DNA of 64,000 nucleotides, from the NCBI GenBank assembly GCA_963978905.1, contig OZ022261.1:28269686-28333685 (forward strand). The letters are read 5' to 3'. Below are positions 12,236 through 24,687 of this stretch, piece by piece. The stretch is from Trichostrongylus colubriformis (lineage: Eukaryota; Nematoda; Chromadorea; Rhabditida; Trichostrongylidae). The stretch's first letter is position 1. Each line of letters opens with the position of its first letter. The translations under genes and the position numbers were made by a program. A model generated the notes under the pieces. That model was given only the letters and a program-made list of their open reading frames with translations. It had not been told where the DNA came from and did not search any database.

Positions 12236-15200
12236 CTTAAAAATCATATTTCGTTCGAAATCCACCACTACAAGATAAACGGACACCGAGTCTATGCCTT
12301 TGGAACGAGTCGCTTAAGCACTGACCTCAGCAACAGAGAACCAAAACAGCACAACGACGGCCTGCATTAAGGCTGTAAAAGATATCAACTCACGGTCTGA
12401 ATACTGGCTGCTAATAGTAGTGTCTAAATTCTCCATAGAAAGTGTCCCGTAGTTGTACCCGGTCGGAAGTGTTGCTGCTCGCATAGTGCTGCCTAGAAAT
12501 TCTTGAATGAAACTTAAGAAGCTCCTTCGAAAAGAACCGTAACGAGCGATGATGAGAAGCTAGAAGAAAGTGAAAAAATCAAAACTCGTTGCTTTATTAC
12601 CTCTGCTTTCTGGCACATGGAAACATGGCAGTGTATTTCCTTGAGCGCGTTCACCCCCCTGCCAAGCAACCCATGGCCGTGGACGATTGAGATGACGAGA
12701 AGGTGCTGGAATATACAAGTATAACAACAACCATTACAACCTATACTCTTTCACTAGAACGACGCACACAGGCGCGAAGGCTGAGTGGCCAATCTGCAAA
12801 TGTAAGTCTCACACATCAATAAATTTGCTTGATTGAATTGCAATCGATCCCGTAATGGAAGCGCCTTGGGCAATAAACCTAGGTAACACATGTACCTTGC
12901 GAAACTGGTATTTCGCGAAACCGAAAAACCGCGACATCGTATTTGCCGCTACGCGCGTACTATTCTCCAATCCTCCCCTCCACAACGTTGCTATGTACCA
13001 CTCAATGCAACTTGGTGGCAGACACCTCAAACCTCATGCATCGCGGCATTACCTAATTTCTATTCAAACTGCAATCGGACTGCAAAATTCCTAGATGTAA
13101 CAACGGCTTTAATGTATAGAAATGTTTAGCAAGACACAACGCGCACAAAACATGCTCTGTGCCGCGTGCAGTGTTCTAAGAGTAATATTGAACATGAATG
13201 CTTTCCATATAACATACACGCATTAATAGGAACATCATAACGGAAGCGCAGATGTGGCATCTTTTTGGCCGATGGTGTGCGACTAGCATTACGAGGATCC
13301 CAGTGAAGTGGTAGTCTGAAATGACAAGAGAATCAATGCAGAGAAACTGCGAGGAAGTATAGAGTGATGTATTAATACCTTTGCTTCTTATGGCTTTCCT
13401 CAATATTCTGCTTGATAACATGTGCAATCGACGAGTCGTCGAACTTTTCCAGCTGCTCAACAGTCTAAAAAATGCCAAATTTGATTTACACTCATGACAT
13501 GACAAGAGGTCACATGCGCTGCTTTGTTAGGGCATTTCACAATTCAACAGTCAGAAAAGTGAAGCATTCAAACAAAACATTTCTAGCCACGGAGAAATTC
13601 GCTACCTTCTTGAGCTTGTCTTCATCAATCCTCTCGCTTTCAGACAGCTCATCGTCGGAAATTTCATTTTCTATCGAGGATGTTGACAAACGTCGTTTCA
13701 ATTCCAAAACATGAGATCGTTAGCTTACACAACAAATATGTATATATAAAATATATAAAAACCAACCTTCTACAGCATATGGATAAGGTGGAGCTGGAAA
13801 ATCGTCTCGTTCAATGGCTGGAAGCTGAAAAAGAACATTTCAATAGTAGGACGCTGTCACAGAACAAAGACATTGCACAAAAACTGACCTTGTCTGGATC
13901 TGGTGCATGCCCGGCAGGATAGTGCGCCATTTCAATCGGTTCCTCATTATCCATGTGGGGTGACTTCGGCCGAGGCACATTCTTTTCGAGATCTTCCGCT
14001 GAAACAGACCATGCTAAGGATCATTACTAGGAAAGTAAGTGTCATTAACCGTAAACAATCACCTTTAAATAATAACAAATGCGAGTGAAAAACAAAATCA
14101 CGCAAAGTTGACTATTTGGACTCACTTAAGCGCTGCATTCCCGTTTTGAGCATAGAAAGACGTGATTTGCGAATCTTTATAGGACCTGAAAGCATTGCAC
14201 CTACAGAATCTAACAACGTAACCTGTTGTTGAAGCTAAGGAATAGAACCAAAAGCAAAAATTACCTAGGGGTACGTGGAACTGAGGTGCATTTGGCTCTT
14301 TTGGATTGGTTATCGGATGACGTAGATAGGTCTGTTCAGCCTCGGGTAGCAGATACATGTAAGTAAGATGTTGTCCGAAAGCTGACTGATACTTCGGCTC
14401 ATTCCGAGAAGACATCGACGCACTCTTGGCTGTGGGCTGAAACGAATGGAAACGATAAAGGCGAACCGTTCATGACACGATTTCGATTGGTCGCAAAAGC
14501 GGAATTTGATTGGGACATGTTAGGAAGGCGAAACATCCGCTTGTGAGGTTTAAAAAGCCACAAAAGTATGAAATGACTCCTCAACATTCAAGTTTGAACA
14601 AAAAGTTCGCTGAAGACAGATGTGGCAATGGCGGCTTCCAGTGACTTCAAACATCTGCATGAAGAAGGAAATTTAAGCAGGTGCTCAAGTTTATCCCCAA
14701 CTTTGTACGGATGAGAATGCACAAGTAACAATACCGATGGTAGAAGGAGGGAAACGCATGCTTATACTCACGCATGCATAACTGTACTACGTTCGCCATT
14801 CACTCCGTGGTTCCGTGATTCTACCGCACAGTCACTAATCATCCGTCAGACGAATCTTAGAATTCCAGAGCACTACAGACAGGAAATCACTACTGTGATA
14901 CGCAGTCCTTTCCATGCGAGGCCGATCGCGAAAATAAAAACATGGTCACCTAGCCTCGGAAATCTTGCAAACTACGAAATAGACTCCAAATAATGAGGTC
15001 AATATTTTTCGGTATTCAGTGAATGATACTGCTCGTTAGAAACAGCGATTTAATAGCGGACTTGCAGACGTTTGAAAAAGTGATCAACTATCAGCACCAA
15101 AATGCTTCACATTGCACATTTTATAGAGCAGATGTCCTATTACATCAAAATAAAAACGCCCATATTTCCGCTTTGCACGTGTTAACCGTGACATGAAACA

Positions 15201-18200
15201 GGAATAAAAACGATCAAAGAAACTTACCGCTATGTTCTCTGTAGTTCGAGAATGCTCACAAGATGGATGCCAGATTTCATCTCCTTGCATATACATTTCT
15301 TCACCGTCGCCGAAATGCAGTCCACATCGGGAACACCTTGCACACGTTGGATGGAACTTATAACCTCCCGCCTTAAAATGTTACTGTTAAATATTATTTT
15401 AATTACAACCAAAATATATTCTTTCATTCAAATAGTCAAACTATTCACATTTTTGTGCGGCGATGTATCAATACGAAGGCAAAAATTATGATCCAGTTAT
15501 TTTCCACCATACCTCGCTTCATCACAAAACTTAAAAAATCAGTAATATTTCAGTTATTACAATTAAAGGATATTAGTTTTGGGAGTGTGCAACTGCTGAT
15601 TCAGTCAGAAATCTAACGCACGAGCCAAAGATGTAACGTCAAGATTCATAAACACAGGAAGCATTGATGAAAGTTACAATTTGATTTCATAAACAAACCT
15701 GGTGCTATATACATGGAGAACACCCCTGTTCAAGCAGAAGCGCCGGATGGTAAACCAATCGTGACGTGATGTGAAACCTCCTTCTTGCACGAGGAAATTA
15801 TTTTACCCACCCGGATCCCCATTACCCGAGGATCTCACAAAAACGCAAGCTGCTGGCCTGATGTCCCCGCGCATAGGACCTACACCTGGCTGGTGCGAAA
15901 CGCAAAGAATCTACGTGAACAAACAAATACATTGTCGCAGTAAAAAAAACCATAAGTAAAATAGGGTCACGATTATGTAAACCCCTGACAGTAGATGACA
16001 ACCTTCACGATTTAAAACAAATAAGTGGAAAAAGATCAATCGGAAGGTTTTATGTTGGCCGACCAAACTTATGCAGAGATGCGATTGTATGCCACCACGG
16101 CAAGTTAAGGAATGCACGCATAACCTACCCCCACCCCATCTGCCATGGAATCGATAAAGCATTTGATCTACCCATTCGATGCATATTCATTTTTAAAAAG
16201 TAGAATGGACATGAATTAGTCTGCTGCGCTCCACTTCTTTTGTATCACATTATTCCGCGATCTCATTTTTGAAAAAATGTTTCAAAAGTCTGTCACATGT
16301 CGTATATAAGGTATTCCCCTTACATCACCGATCATTGACAATCCACTGAAATAATACTGGATGCATCCACTCGACAGTGAGCAAATAAACGATACTTCTA
16401 CCTATTCTCAAAAATAAAATTCAGTATCAAGCTGATCGATTAAATCCAATTATTGCAAAGGGGATCACACCAGTAAATATCACCAAAGGGGCATCGATTC
16501 CAGCACACCATTTCGTATTAACCATTCCAAAAACTTTCAAGTACGTCGAAAGCAGCGTTTCAAAAACGAAACATGGCGAGATTTGAATATGAGGAGCGGG
16601 GCTGTTCATTTTGGAAAATGCACCTTAGAACACAACCAATCGCAACCAAGGAGCCAGAGATCCTGAATTCTACGTACGCCTGGGTGGACGACGAACCACA
16701 GAAGTACAACATCAGAGACGTTTTCATGAACGTTCAGTAATGCCAATGACTCGTAATAACCGTAATAACCGACGAGTACTGGCTGGATAGTTTGTTTCAG
16801 ACCAGATCTCCTATTCAAGTTTATGCGCAAACTGGTACGATATCCATTCCTTCGATTTCTAGTTTATACATCTATTCTTTTTCTCGTCTGTTGATTTATA
16901 ACCTGACACCGCAAGACGATTAGGTTGAACGACTAATTGCGTAGGTATTGTTATAGACAGATGGCTGAAATTCTGGCTGTACAAATGTGCGCAGAGAATG
17001 ATTCCGCGGTAAATATGCAAAGCCCGATCCGATCCTCGGTGCTTCAGAGGTACACGTCTCGCCCCCGATCAAGTGCGTAAATATGCAAACAAACGAGGGA
17101 TGGTAACGAGATACCTGCAAGACTTTCCCAGCGATGAATTTTTGACATTCATAGCATTTCACACCATGTCGCTCATTGTAGTCTCTAATGCAAAGCGGTT
17201 TCCCATCATGAGACATGTACTCCCCGTGCAATACTGCGCCGCACTCGCTGAAAAGTCATCAGATTTCACAAAAAAATACCACAAAAGTACCAAACGGATA
17301 TTTGTAAATAATGGAATAGGTGAATCAAGATGGAAAACTGCTCCATACCTGCACTTGAAACAGTAGACGTGCCATGATAATCCAAGTGCCAGCAGGACTT
17401 GACCAGAGTGGAGTGGCTGGTCACAGGCCGCGCAGTCGGCTAAAATTATGTTGATTAAAAATACACAGACATTTACTCCAACTTCTGATAGAAATGATAG
17501 GATCCCTCTGATAACAAGACAGTCATTTTCACGTTTGTTCTGCTTCTCTTAACTGTATGTTTGGCGATATTACCTGAGAAATCCTAACTCACACTGAAAA
17601 CGGCAGAATGAGAGCTGAAAAAATTAGATCACATATTATATAATGATAATAATAATAGTATCTACTAACTAGAAACGGGGTTATTAGAGGTCAGAGCAAC
17701 GTGCCACGATCAGGTTTGCATTGACAAGACTTCATGTACATAGATCACCACTCTGACCGCCATCTATGGCCCAAGTAATATTACATTTCTACTACAGTTC
17801 GACTGTTCCTACCCTTCAGTACAGTAAACAAAGCCACACTTTACAGTGAAAAATAATGCCTACAGGGAAAGTGCACCACACTGAGGTAAGTGGCTCAAGT
17901 ACTTCAGTTTTCTTCCAAAGCGCTATAAGCCATCCTTCACCACCACACCATCGCTCGAGGATGCGAATATAGCCAATACAAATAACTAATTTCAAATATG
18001 GAGACTGCAAAAGGTATCCCCGAGCAAGCTCATTAATTCTGCACAGTTTTTGCATTCACCTCTTTGGGCCAGACAAGATTTTTATTTTTTGAGATCAAGT
18101 AATTGGTGTGAGGCCTGCTTACGTAGATTTCCAGTCACTGACCTACTTTCAGTCCAATACCCTAACACTCACACTCCGAAGGATATGCGATATATTCATG

Positions 18201-21200
18201 ATAGCGCCGTTTCGCCCCCCCCCCCCTCGGGTTACCCGTCTCGCTTGCTACCCTCATAATGTTAGCCGAAATTATGCGGCCGAGGGACATTGAATGACCA
18301 CATCCAGTCGCTGCATGCATGCAATCCGATGCGCCACAATGCCACAAAATCACAAGTCAATAGCGAGCCGCCGACTGGCCCGAAGCTTGGACGCCACAAT
18401 CTATGACGAGCGCCCACTTCCATTTATACGAATCCCCCCAGCGGCGCCTATGAAATATGGTCGAACGCAAAACATTTCATCCTTTCTTCTAGAATAAAAT
18501 CGATATACTATGCAATAGATGCAGCTCGCTTACAAGTGAATAAAACCCAAGAAAACGGACATGACATGTATGTATACATGTCTGCACAATTAATAGGATT
18601 ATCCCCATTCACTTGAGTGAATTACGTAATCTATGAAGAGACACATGGGTTATGCCGAGGGAAAAAAGACGCCCGCTGCTAATTTATGGCAGCTTACTTA
18701 GATAAATCGCATCTTCATGGAAAATGAGTCCATCAATCACATGCATGTAAATGTTCGTGATTCAGCGGTATTGTACCACTGAATGACGAAGCATGTTAAA
18801 AATATCTGGAACAAAACAACTGGTGTATTACGCGTTTTCACACATCTCTCGGTATCAATGTAGAGAACAGGTTTGAAACCACAAAATCGCATTAACCATT
18901 GATTTTTCACAACTCTTCCGAGGTAAATGACATTGATGACATCTGTAGTTATACGGCCTACTTTCCATAGAAGTTCCTGGGGCATACCCGTGTTCGGAGG
19001 CAGAAAAATGGTTCAGCGCAGCGAACCAGATGTATTCGTTGATTCACTTCATAAATCTTACCCAACACATATGGGGGAGAATAGAATTGACCTTTAGCTA
19101 ATATGGTAAAAGCAGTCTACGGCAAACGTCAAAAAAAAACAAGCAAGACTTCCACACAATCATTTTGCTCAGCAAGGTCATTGTCAGAATATTTGGCACT
19201 TCCACAACTCCGTCTTCCCTTTAAAATAGAATGAAATGTGAAGAAACGATATTGACACGGGTCAGATTGGTTTATGCGTCATTTCACACTGACTGCAGCC
19301 TCTTTACACTTTGACACAGTTGTCCATCTCCCTATAATACTTAACCATGTGGCTGCAAAGTGTTCCCGATGTTTTCCTATAACACTGTCTTCACAAACAA
19401 AACGCGAAGAACAAAAATAATAAAATATAAACAAACATAAGAATGAATAATGAACGGGAGCGATACGTACCAGATGGCGATCCTAATGGTGAGAGTTGCT
19501 GGGAATCTTTGACGTTGTTAATGGTTTGTTCGCCATTAACTGCTGCCGGTCTCGAATCGACATCTGGCGTCTTAGATACAGTCGGCTGATGTGTAGTTCC
19601 ACGACCAAGAGCTCGATAGTCTTCAGGGCAGAGGTAAGAGCCATCGGCAGCTGTATAGAACCCCGACTCACCAAGGGGTCGAGAGCATTCTGCAACGATA
19701 AACCCGTAGTAACTCGTTTGAATTGCTTCTCGTTCACCCAGCTGCCTTGCTGCACACATGCTTTAAAAATGCTATTCTGCATAATTATATGGCGCACATG
19801 GGGATTTCACGTATCAGCCATCCGACGCAAACCATCCGACACCGCCTTCATTCTACAGATGAAAGTGGTGGCAACGGTTTGAAGCCTAGCAAAATCAAAG
19901 AGTATTTGAATCCACCTACACAAATCATATATCTTTAAGCACATTAGAAAACGATAAATGGGCCGCCTTATCGTTGTACATATCGACAAAATATGGCACG
20001 CTGACAGACTAATTCATACACAGTAAATGCGACACATGAATGATCAGATTCATCGTTATTGAATTAGCCCGTATACACGGACTGGCACAATCCACAAAAA
20101 AGGCTAGCGTATAGCGAACTGAGTCATCACCCTTACATATGATTTCAATAAAGGGCAAAATCCAAGGAAGCAGGAGCTAATAAATAGTGAAAAGTAAAAA
20201 TAAAGTAAAACCCACGTTTACACTGAAAGCACTGAATGTGAAAATACTTGTCATTCGCCTTCAGCACATCACCTGAGCATTTCTTTTTGCAGACTTCGCA
20301 CTTCTTGCCTAAAGTGTCCAACATAAGGATTGGCCTTGACAAACAAGGTAAACACCTCCTAACACAACCGTATTAAACTCTTAAAATTGAAATACAAATT
20401 CATAGAATGAATCACACGGTTGTTTCATCGTAAGTTTCCAAAGCTAGTGATAACAGATGAATTACCGAAAAGGTCATTTCTATAGCAAAAATGCTGAATG
20501 TGGCAAAAGACAAAACATCAAAAGGCAATTTATTTATTGGAAAACAAACAGTCAGCAAAACCCCTTATCGGTCCTTTATCAGCTCTCACCATGCAACACA
20601 GCGCTGTGCATGGAACTGGGAAATCAACAGTCCACTGCAAATAAGGAAAATTTGAAAGAAATTTTGTGATACAGTCTCTTGTTGTGAATAATCAAAGGAA
20701 AACTAATTAATGATCACTGCGAAGTAACAGTGATGGAGTACTGAATAAAATTCGAATGGAACTTATAAGGTGATATGCTAGGGATCAACACGTTTATTAA
20801 CAGCACAAAATCCAAGGTGTTATGGAACTTCTTAAAAGAGAAGTGAACGAAACCAGGAAACACTAAACTTTACAAGAAAAAGAACGTGACCAAGCAATAA
20901 ATATCATTTCACAAAACATTTTTTATTACCCACAGCTTTTCTCTTCAACAGATGTCAATAATGGAGTTCAAAAAGAATGTAAAGGATATCATCAACGGTA
21001 GTACCGCGCACCTCAAATTAGGGTCACGTCAACCGTGTTAAACAGAGCTCTTGACCTTTGAGCCACAATGTGAGAACCTCGATACTTAAGTAGAGGATAT
21101 CATCATCACTAGACAGCTCAGCATAAATTCGAGTGAAAACCAAGAATGAAAAAATTACTAAACCGGATTTGATTCTTTAAATAGTTCTTATCTGCAAGCA

Positions 21201-21647
21201 GTCTGGTTGCATTGCTAACATGCTGAAGCAAACCGGATAGTCTCAACCTGTTCAGCAGGCATCACTGAATGTTCCTATTTTGATGAAAAGTCGCTTTAAA
21301 AGAAACAACGCGGAAACGGAACATATTCTTGACAATTTCGAGAAAACCACGCAAGAATGATACGTCTGCGATAGCCAGTAACCCAGGCAGACATTACTGG
21401 TTACATACAAATGATTGATAAGGATTTCATTTGCATGATGAAAGTTTTGTAAGAACGTACCCATTGGTGCGGCGTGGCGAGTGTGTCGCAGTCGTCGCTC
21501 TGCAATAATCGCTCGACGGCCACCGCCTCGACACGACTGCAACGTGCCGATCAATATCGCGCGCCGCGGCGGGATGATGCCGCCGATGTAACCTACGCGG
21601 CGACCGCAATCTGTCGCGTGCGGCTGGGCCGGCGACCAACTCCTCAT
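10966..21647 (-). CDS. unc-115: abLIM/UNC-115 actin-binding LIM protein, 17 exons
   Basis: Role known for the family: an actin-filament binding protein that acts below Rac in axon guidance and growth-cone shape. Exons (minus strand, 5' to 3'): 21647-21461, 20308-20216, 19689-19471, 17439-17349, 17247-17115, 15371-15228, 14436-14265, 14185-14126, 13998-13889, 13824-13767, 13703-13606, 13464-13379, 13315-13218, 12705-12601, 12492-12394, 12235-12082, 11092-10966. The sum is 2034 nt, or 677 residues plus TAG, and every junction keeps frame. LIM1 is about residues 66-118, LIM2 169-219 and LIM3 228-279. A conserved middle follows, including RDDFPAPPYPYAV and NASRTPSAKKMPHLRFRYD. The villin headpiece is about 614-677, ending KRKHKLF. 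Vertebrate abLIM has four LIM domains; three fits the worm protein. The 5' exon is the least certain. The exon at 13703 needs a GG acceptor (see findings). The introns hold no other gene that I can support. Confidence 0.9.
15228..17439 (-). other. unc-115: UNC-115 LIM2- and LIM3-coding exons
   Basis: Exon 17439-17349 holds CAACDQPLHSGQ...WHVYCFKC and 17247-17115 holds ECGAVLHGEYM...CIRDY, together LIM2. LIM3 starts at KCYECQKFIAGKVLQ and is completed by exon 15371-15228 (HPTCARCSRCGLHF...WHPSC). All zinc ligands expected for the two double fingers are present. The order matches the last two LIM domains of vertebrate abLIM. Confidence 0.9.
19471..20308 (-). other. unc-115: UNC-115 LIM1-coding exons
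   Basis: The exon 20308-20216 gives the first zinc finger (C-x2-C...H-x2-C-x2-C around CEVC and FHIQCFQCK). The exon 19689-19471 gives the second (CSRPLGESGFY...LCPEDY). The split codon across the intron restores CKQC. Exon 19689-19471 then runs into a Ser/Pro/Thr-rich linker of about 48 residues before LIM2. Confidence 0.88.
21461..21647 (-). CDS. unc-115: Tentative first coding exon of unc-115
   Basis: A GC-rich open frame starts at ATG 21647 and ends in a strong donor (GG then GTACGT). Its phase (one base left over) joins exactly to the LIM1 exon at 20308, restoring the Gly codon before KKCEVC. The 62 encoded residues are arginine-rich and match nothing I recall. Because the GC content stands out from the surroundings, this may also be the promoter-proximal CpG-rich region. 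An alternative start inside the LIM1 exon extension (ATG at 20324) would bypass it. Confidence 0.5.
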
Positions 21648-24600
21648 GGCATCCTCGCCGTCAACTACAGCAGCAGTAGCAGCAGCCCCGTGCGCACGTC
21701 TCTGCACCCTCTGCACGTCTCGAGAGAGGGCCAACACCAAACCAGCTGTTTCGCTCCATCCGATAGCCCTCTACAACGTCACGCGTTTACCCGATCATCA
21801 TTCCGGCCATCAGTGGGATCGAAACCTGCCCCAATAGCTGGTTTTCACTGTGAAATTGAAAACCACGGCATTGCTTTCATGGACTTTATATCAGCTGTGG
21901 GTAACCAGTAACCGGTCATAGCTATAGCTGGAATGGTCACAAATCGCCGATAGATTGGTTGAAATTCAAAATTCTCGGATTTGTTGTAGATGGAAAAAGA
22001 TGAGGAGCTATATAGACTGATCTAGCTGATGACCATCATCCGAAAGTCCCTTACTAATGCCAAAAAATTTAGACGAAATTTAAGCCTCAACTGTGGAGAC
22101 TTTCGAAGTTTTTTTTTTTGCTTTTTGACGCTTTTCAGGAACTCCAATGCAATATGTCACTTATGCAAAGCGACCAATATGAGATTTAATCGGGGAGTTT
22201 GAAGAAGTGAGCCGAATTGCTTCCTGCGAGATCAATGACACTACTCGTTCTGACTAGAAAGGCACGATTTTTGCCGAGGATACCCTAGGGGTAGAATAGT
22301 TTATACTAATATGTATGTCCCCGAGCAATTTTCCACGATGTTGGAGGTAGTAGTGGTTTCATTTTCACGGCCCATAGGTTCGAGTTCCACTTGGAGCAGG
22401 TATCTTCCCTTAACGTCGAGAAGGGCGAAGTTTTATTATTCCTGTGTGAAGTGAAAAAGCCGAGACTCAAGGTACCCTTGGAATACTTCTTCAATCCTAT
22501 TAGGGGATGGAAAGCATGGCGCGTTGCTGATCAGCGTATTGATTGGCTTCTTCCGACCTGGATGCGATCTTTGATGAAGCCCCGCCCGCCTATTTTGATC
22601 GCTTTCCACTCTATTTACATCGGAATTCCTGTTAAAGCCAAGTGGTTACCCATTTTTTTTTCTCGAACTTTCCATTCTATTACGAAGCCGAAAACTCTGG
22701 AATGATATGACAAGAACCGTCCTTTGTGGATAATCGGGGACATGCTATGATCAGGGTATCTCTGTTTTCCCCACCATATGTGGTTTTGCAGGACACGATA
22801 AAGGACCAGTTAAATGAGCAAGGTTGTTTCGATTGAGAACTGGATCACAGAAGGGAAGGGTGCGGGGAGAGAACCAGTTTTAAAGGGTGTAAAATGCAGC
22901 GAAACATCTGTTATATAAAGAGGTTCACACAAAAGAAAGAGAGTATGCGCCACGTTTTTGTCCAATTTTCGTGATTGCACTACGAAAGAATTTTGGCTGC
23001 TACACGGTTGTGGACAAGAGGAACATATCAGAATCCTTACTTCTACACCATTAGAGGGTAAGCTACGTGGATGGGATGGTATGCTGATTAGAGAGCATTA
23101 CCAGCGTACCACTTTCCTTTGCAAAACCTTGCACAGGGATTGTTCAAAATGTTACTCATAATTAATGAACGCAAAATGCTTCTCTGGAAAACTGTTTAGC
23201 CAGGAAATAAACGGGTTCATTTGAAGGGATCCCCCTACTTCAAAATCTTCCCTCTCCTGTTCTGATGGTACCTACGAGAGGCTGTGGTTAGGATGACTAC
23301 ATATTACCGTACTTTTTAAGCAGGATTGCTGTGTGTGGCTTAGAAGGAACCCATTACAAAATGTCCATCAAGCAGTATAATTAGACATTCAAGCAATTAT
23401 GGAGGTGTTACGAGTGCTTGGCGCGACCCGCAAGGGAGCGATATATGGGTCATGGCTTGATATTGATGCGCTATTCAGAACAAACGCCTCGTAATGTACA
23501 TCTGGATGAAACGTATTTGTGGACTTGGAACTTCCACTTGTCAAACTATTGATTTTATATGATTTATAGATTTTCTGAATTTATGAGCCAAACTATACGT
23601 TTTATTTAAGTTTCGAATCGACTGCGATTTCACACTGCAGCGAAGATGTCGTTTCATGTCGCGGTGGCTTATCGCCTTGGCCCAGACAACCCCTGCTATG
23701 TTTTCAGAATTGGTGACACACTTGTGTGGAGGGGATGACACTCACTCGAACGCGGCCGCGGCTCTCGTAATCCATTTTATGGGTCTGAAAGCATTCAGAT
23801 GCTTCAACGATTTCGATTAAAATGCACGGCTCATTACAAGTGGATATAGGAACATCGCGTAAATTATTGCCTTCTTTATATGATCCTGGGGGTCCTCATA
23901 ATTCAGGGCTTTGCCTTTTATGAGCATCCCATCCACAATAATCAGCTTTTTGAATATCATCTTCAAATCCCGGAATCGAGGGATAGCGCCGCTAAATCGA
24001 TATCGAGCCCTTATATGTAGACATGCGGAATGCTCCGGCATACCTACTATGTAAACATGTGTCTTTGGCAGGTAGCACCTACTCGGTACCAGAATCCGAC
24101 GATACAATTTTTAATATATCGGATAGGCGGTTTAGAAGCCGCCCTTCATAGAAAAACAACTCGAAAACGCCGGCACAAGTCCTCCCAAAAAGAGCTAGGC
24201 AATCGCTCTTGAGATGCGCCACGCATTCCACTTCCATTCGAAGTAGTAGTGGTATTTGAATGCGTTTTTGTCTAAACAATGGTGTACGTGGCCCAGCGAG
24301 TCCGACACCGTTTCGGAGAGATGGCGAAAGTGGCTGGTCTGAGCAGGCCTTGAACAAGATTTGATCTCCGGACTAAGGTTGTAAGAACGGCGCCTCTTGC
24401 CAATGCACCAACTTCAGCACTTCTGGGTGTGTTTATTTATATTGGTGCTTAATTCACCCATATATTATGTTAATTAGTGTAAACAGTCATTCGGAAAAGC
24501 AAAGGGTTATGCCGGTTTTCTCGTCTGGAAATGAACAAATTGTTAGCGCTCACTGAATGATGCTGTAATACCGATGGCAACATGAGGGTTATCAAAAAAA

Positions 24601-24687
24601 GGATTGTTCATTGTTTTGAGGGGGGATTGGGCTCTCTGTTCAACATATGACCGCTTTTTCTACTACAGTTTTCCGTGTTAATAATTA
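21648..24687. other. Intergenic, no supported gene
   Basis: This is upstream of unc-115 and left of the mariner. No exon chain or known domain is seen on either strand. The first few hundred bases may carry the unc-115 promoter, but I see no clear core element. Confidence 0.5.
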
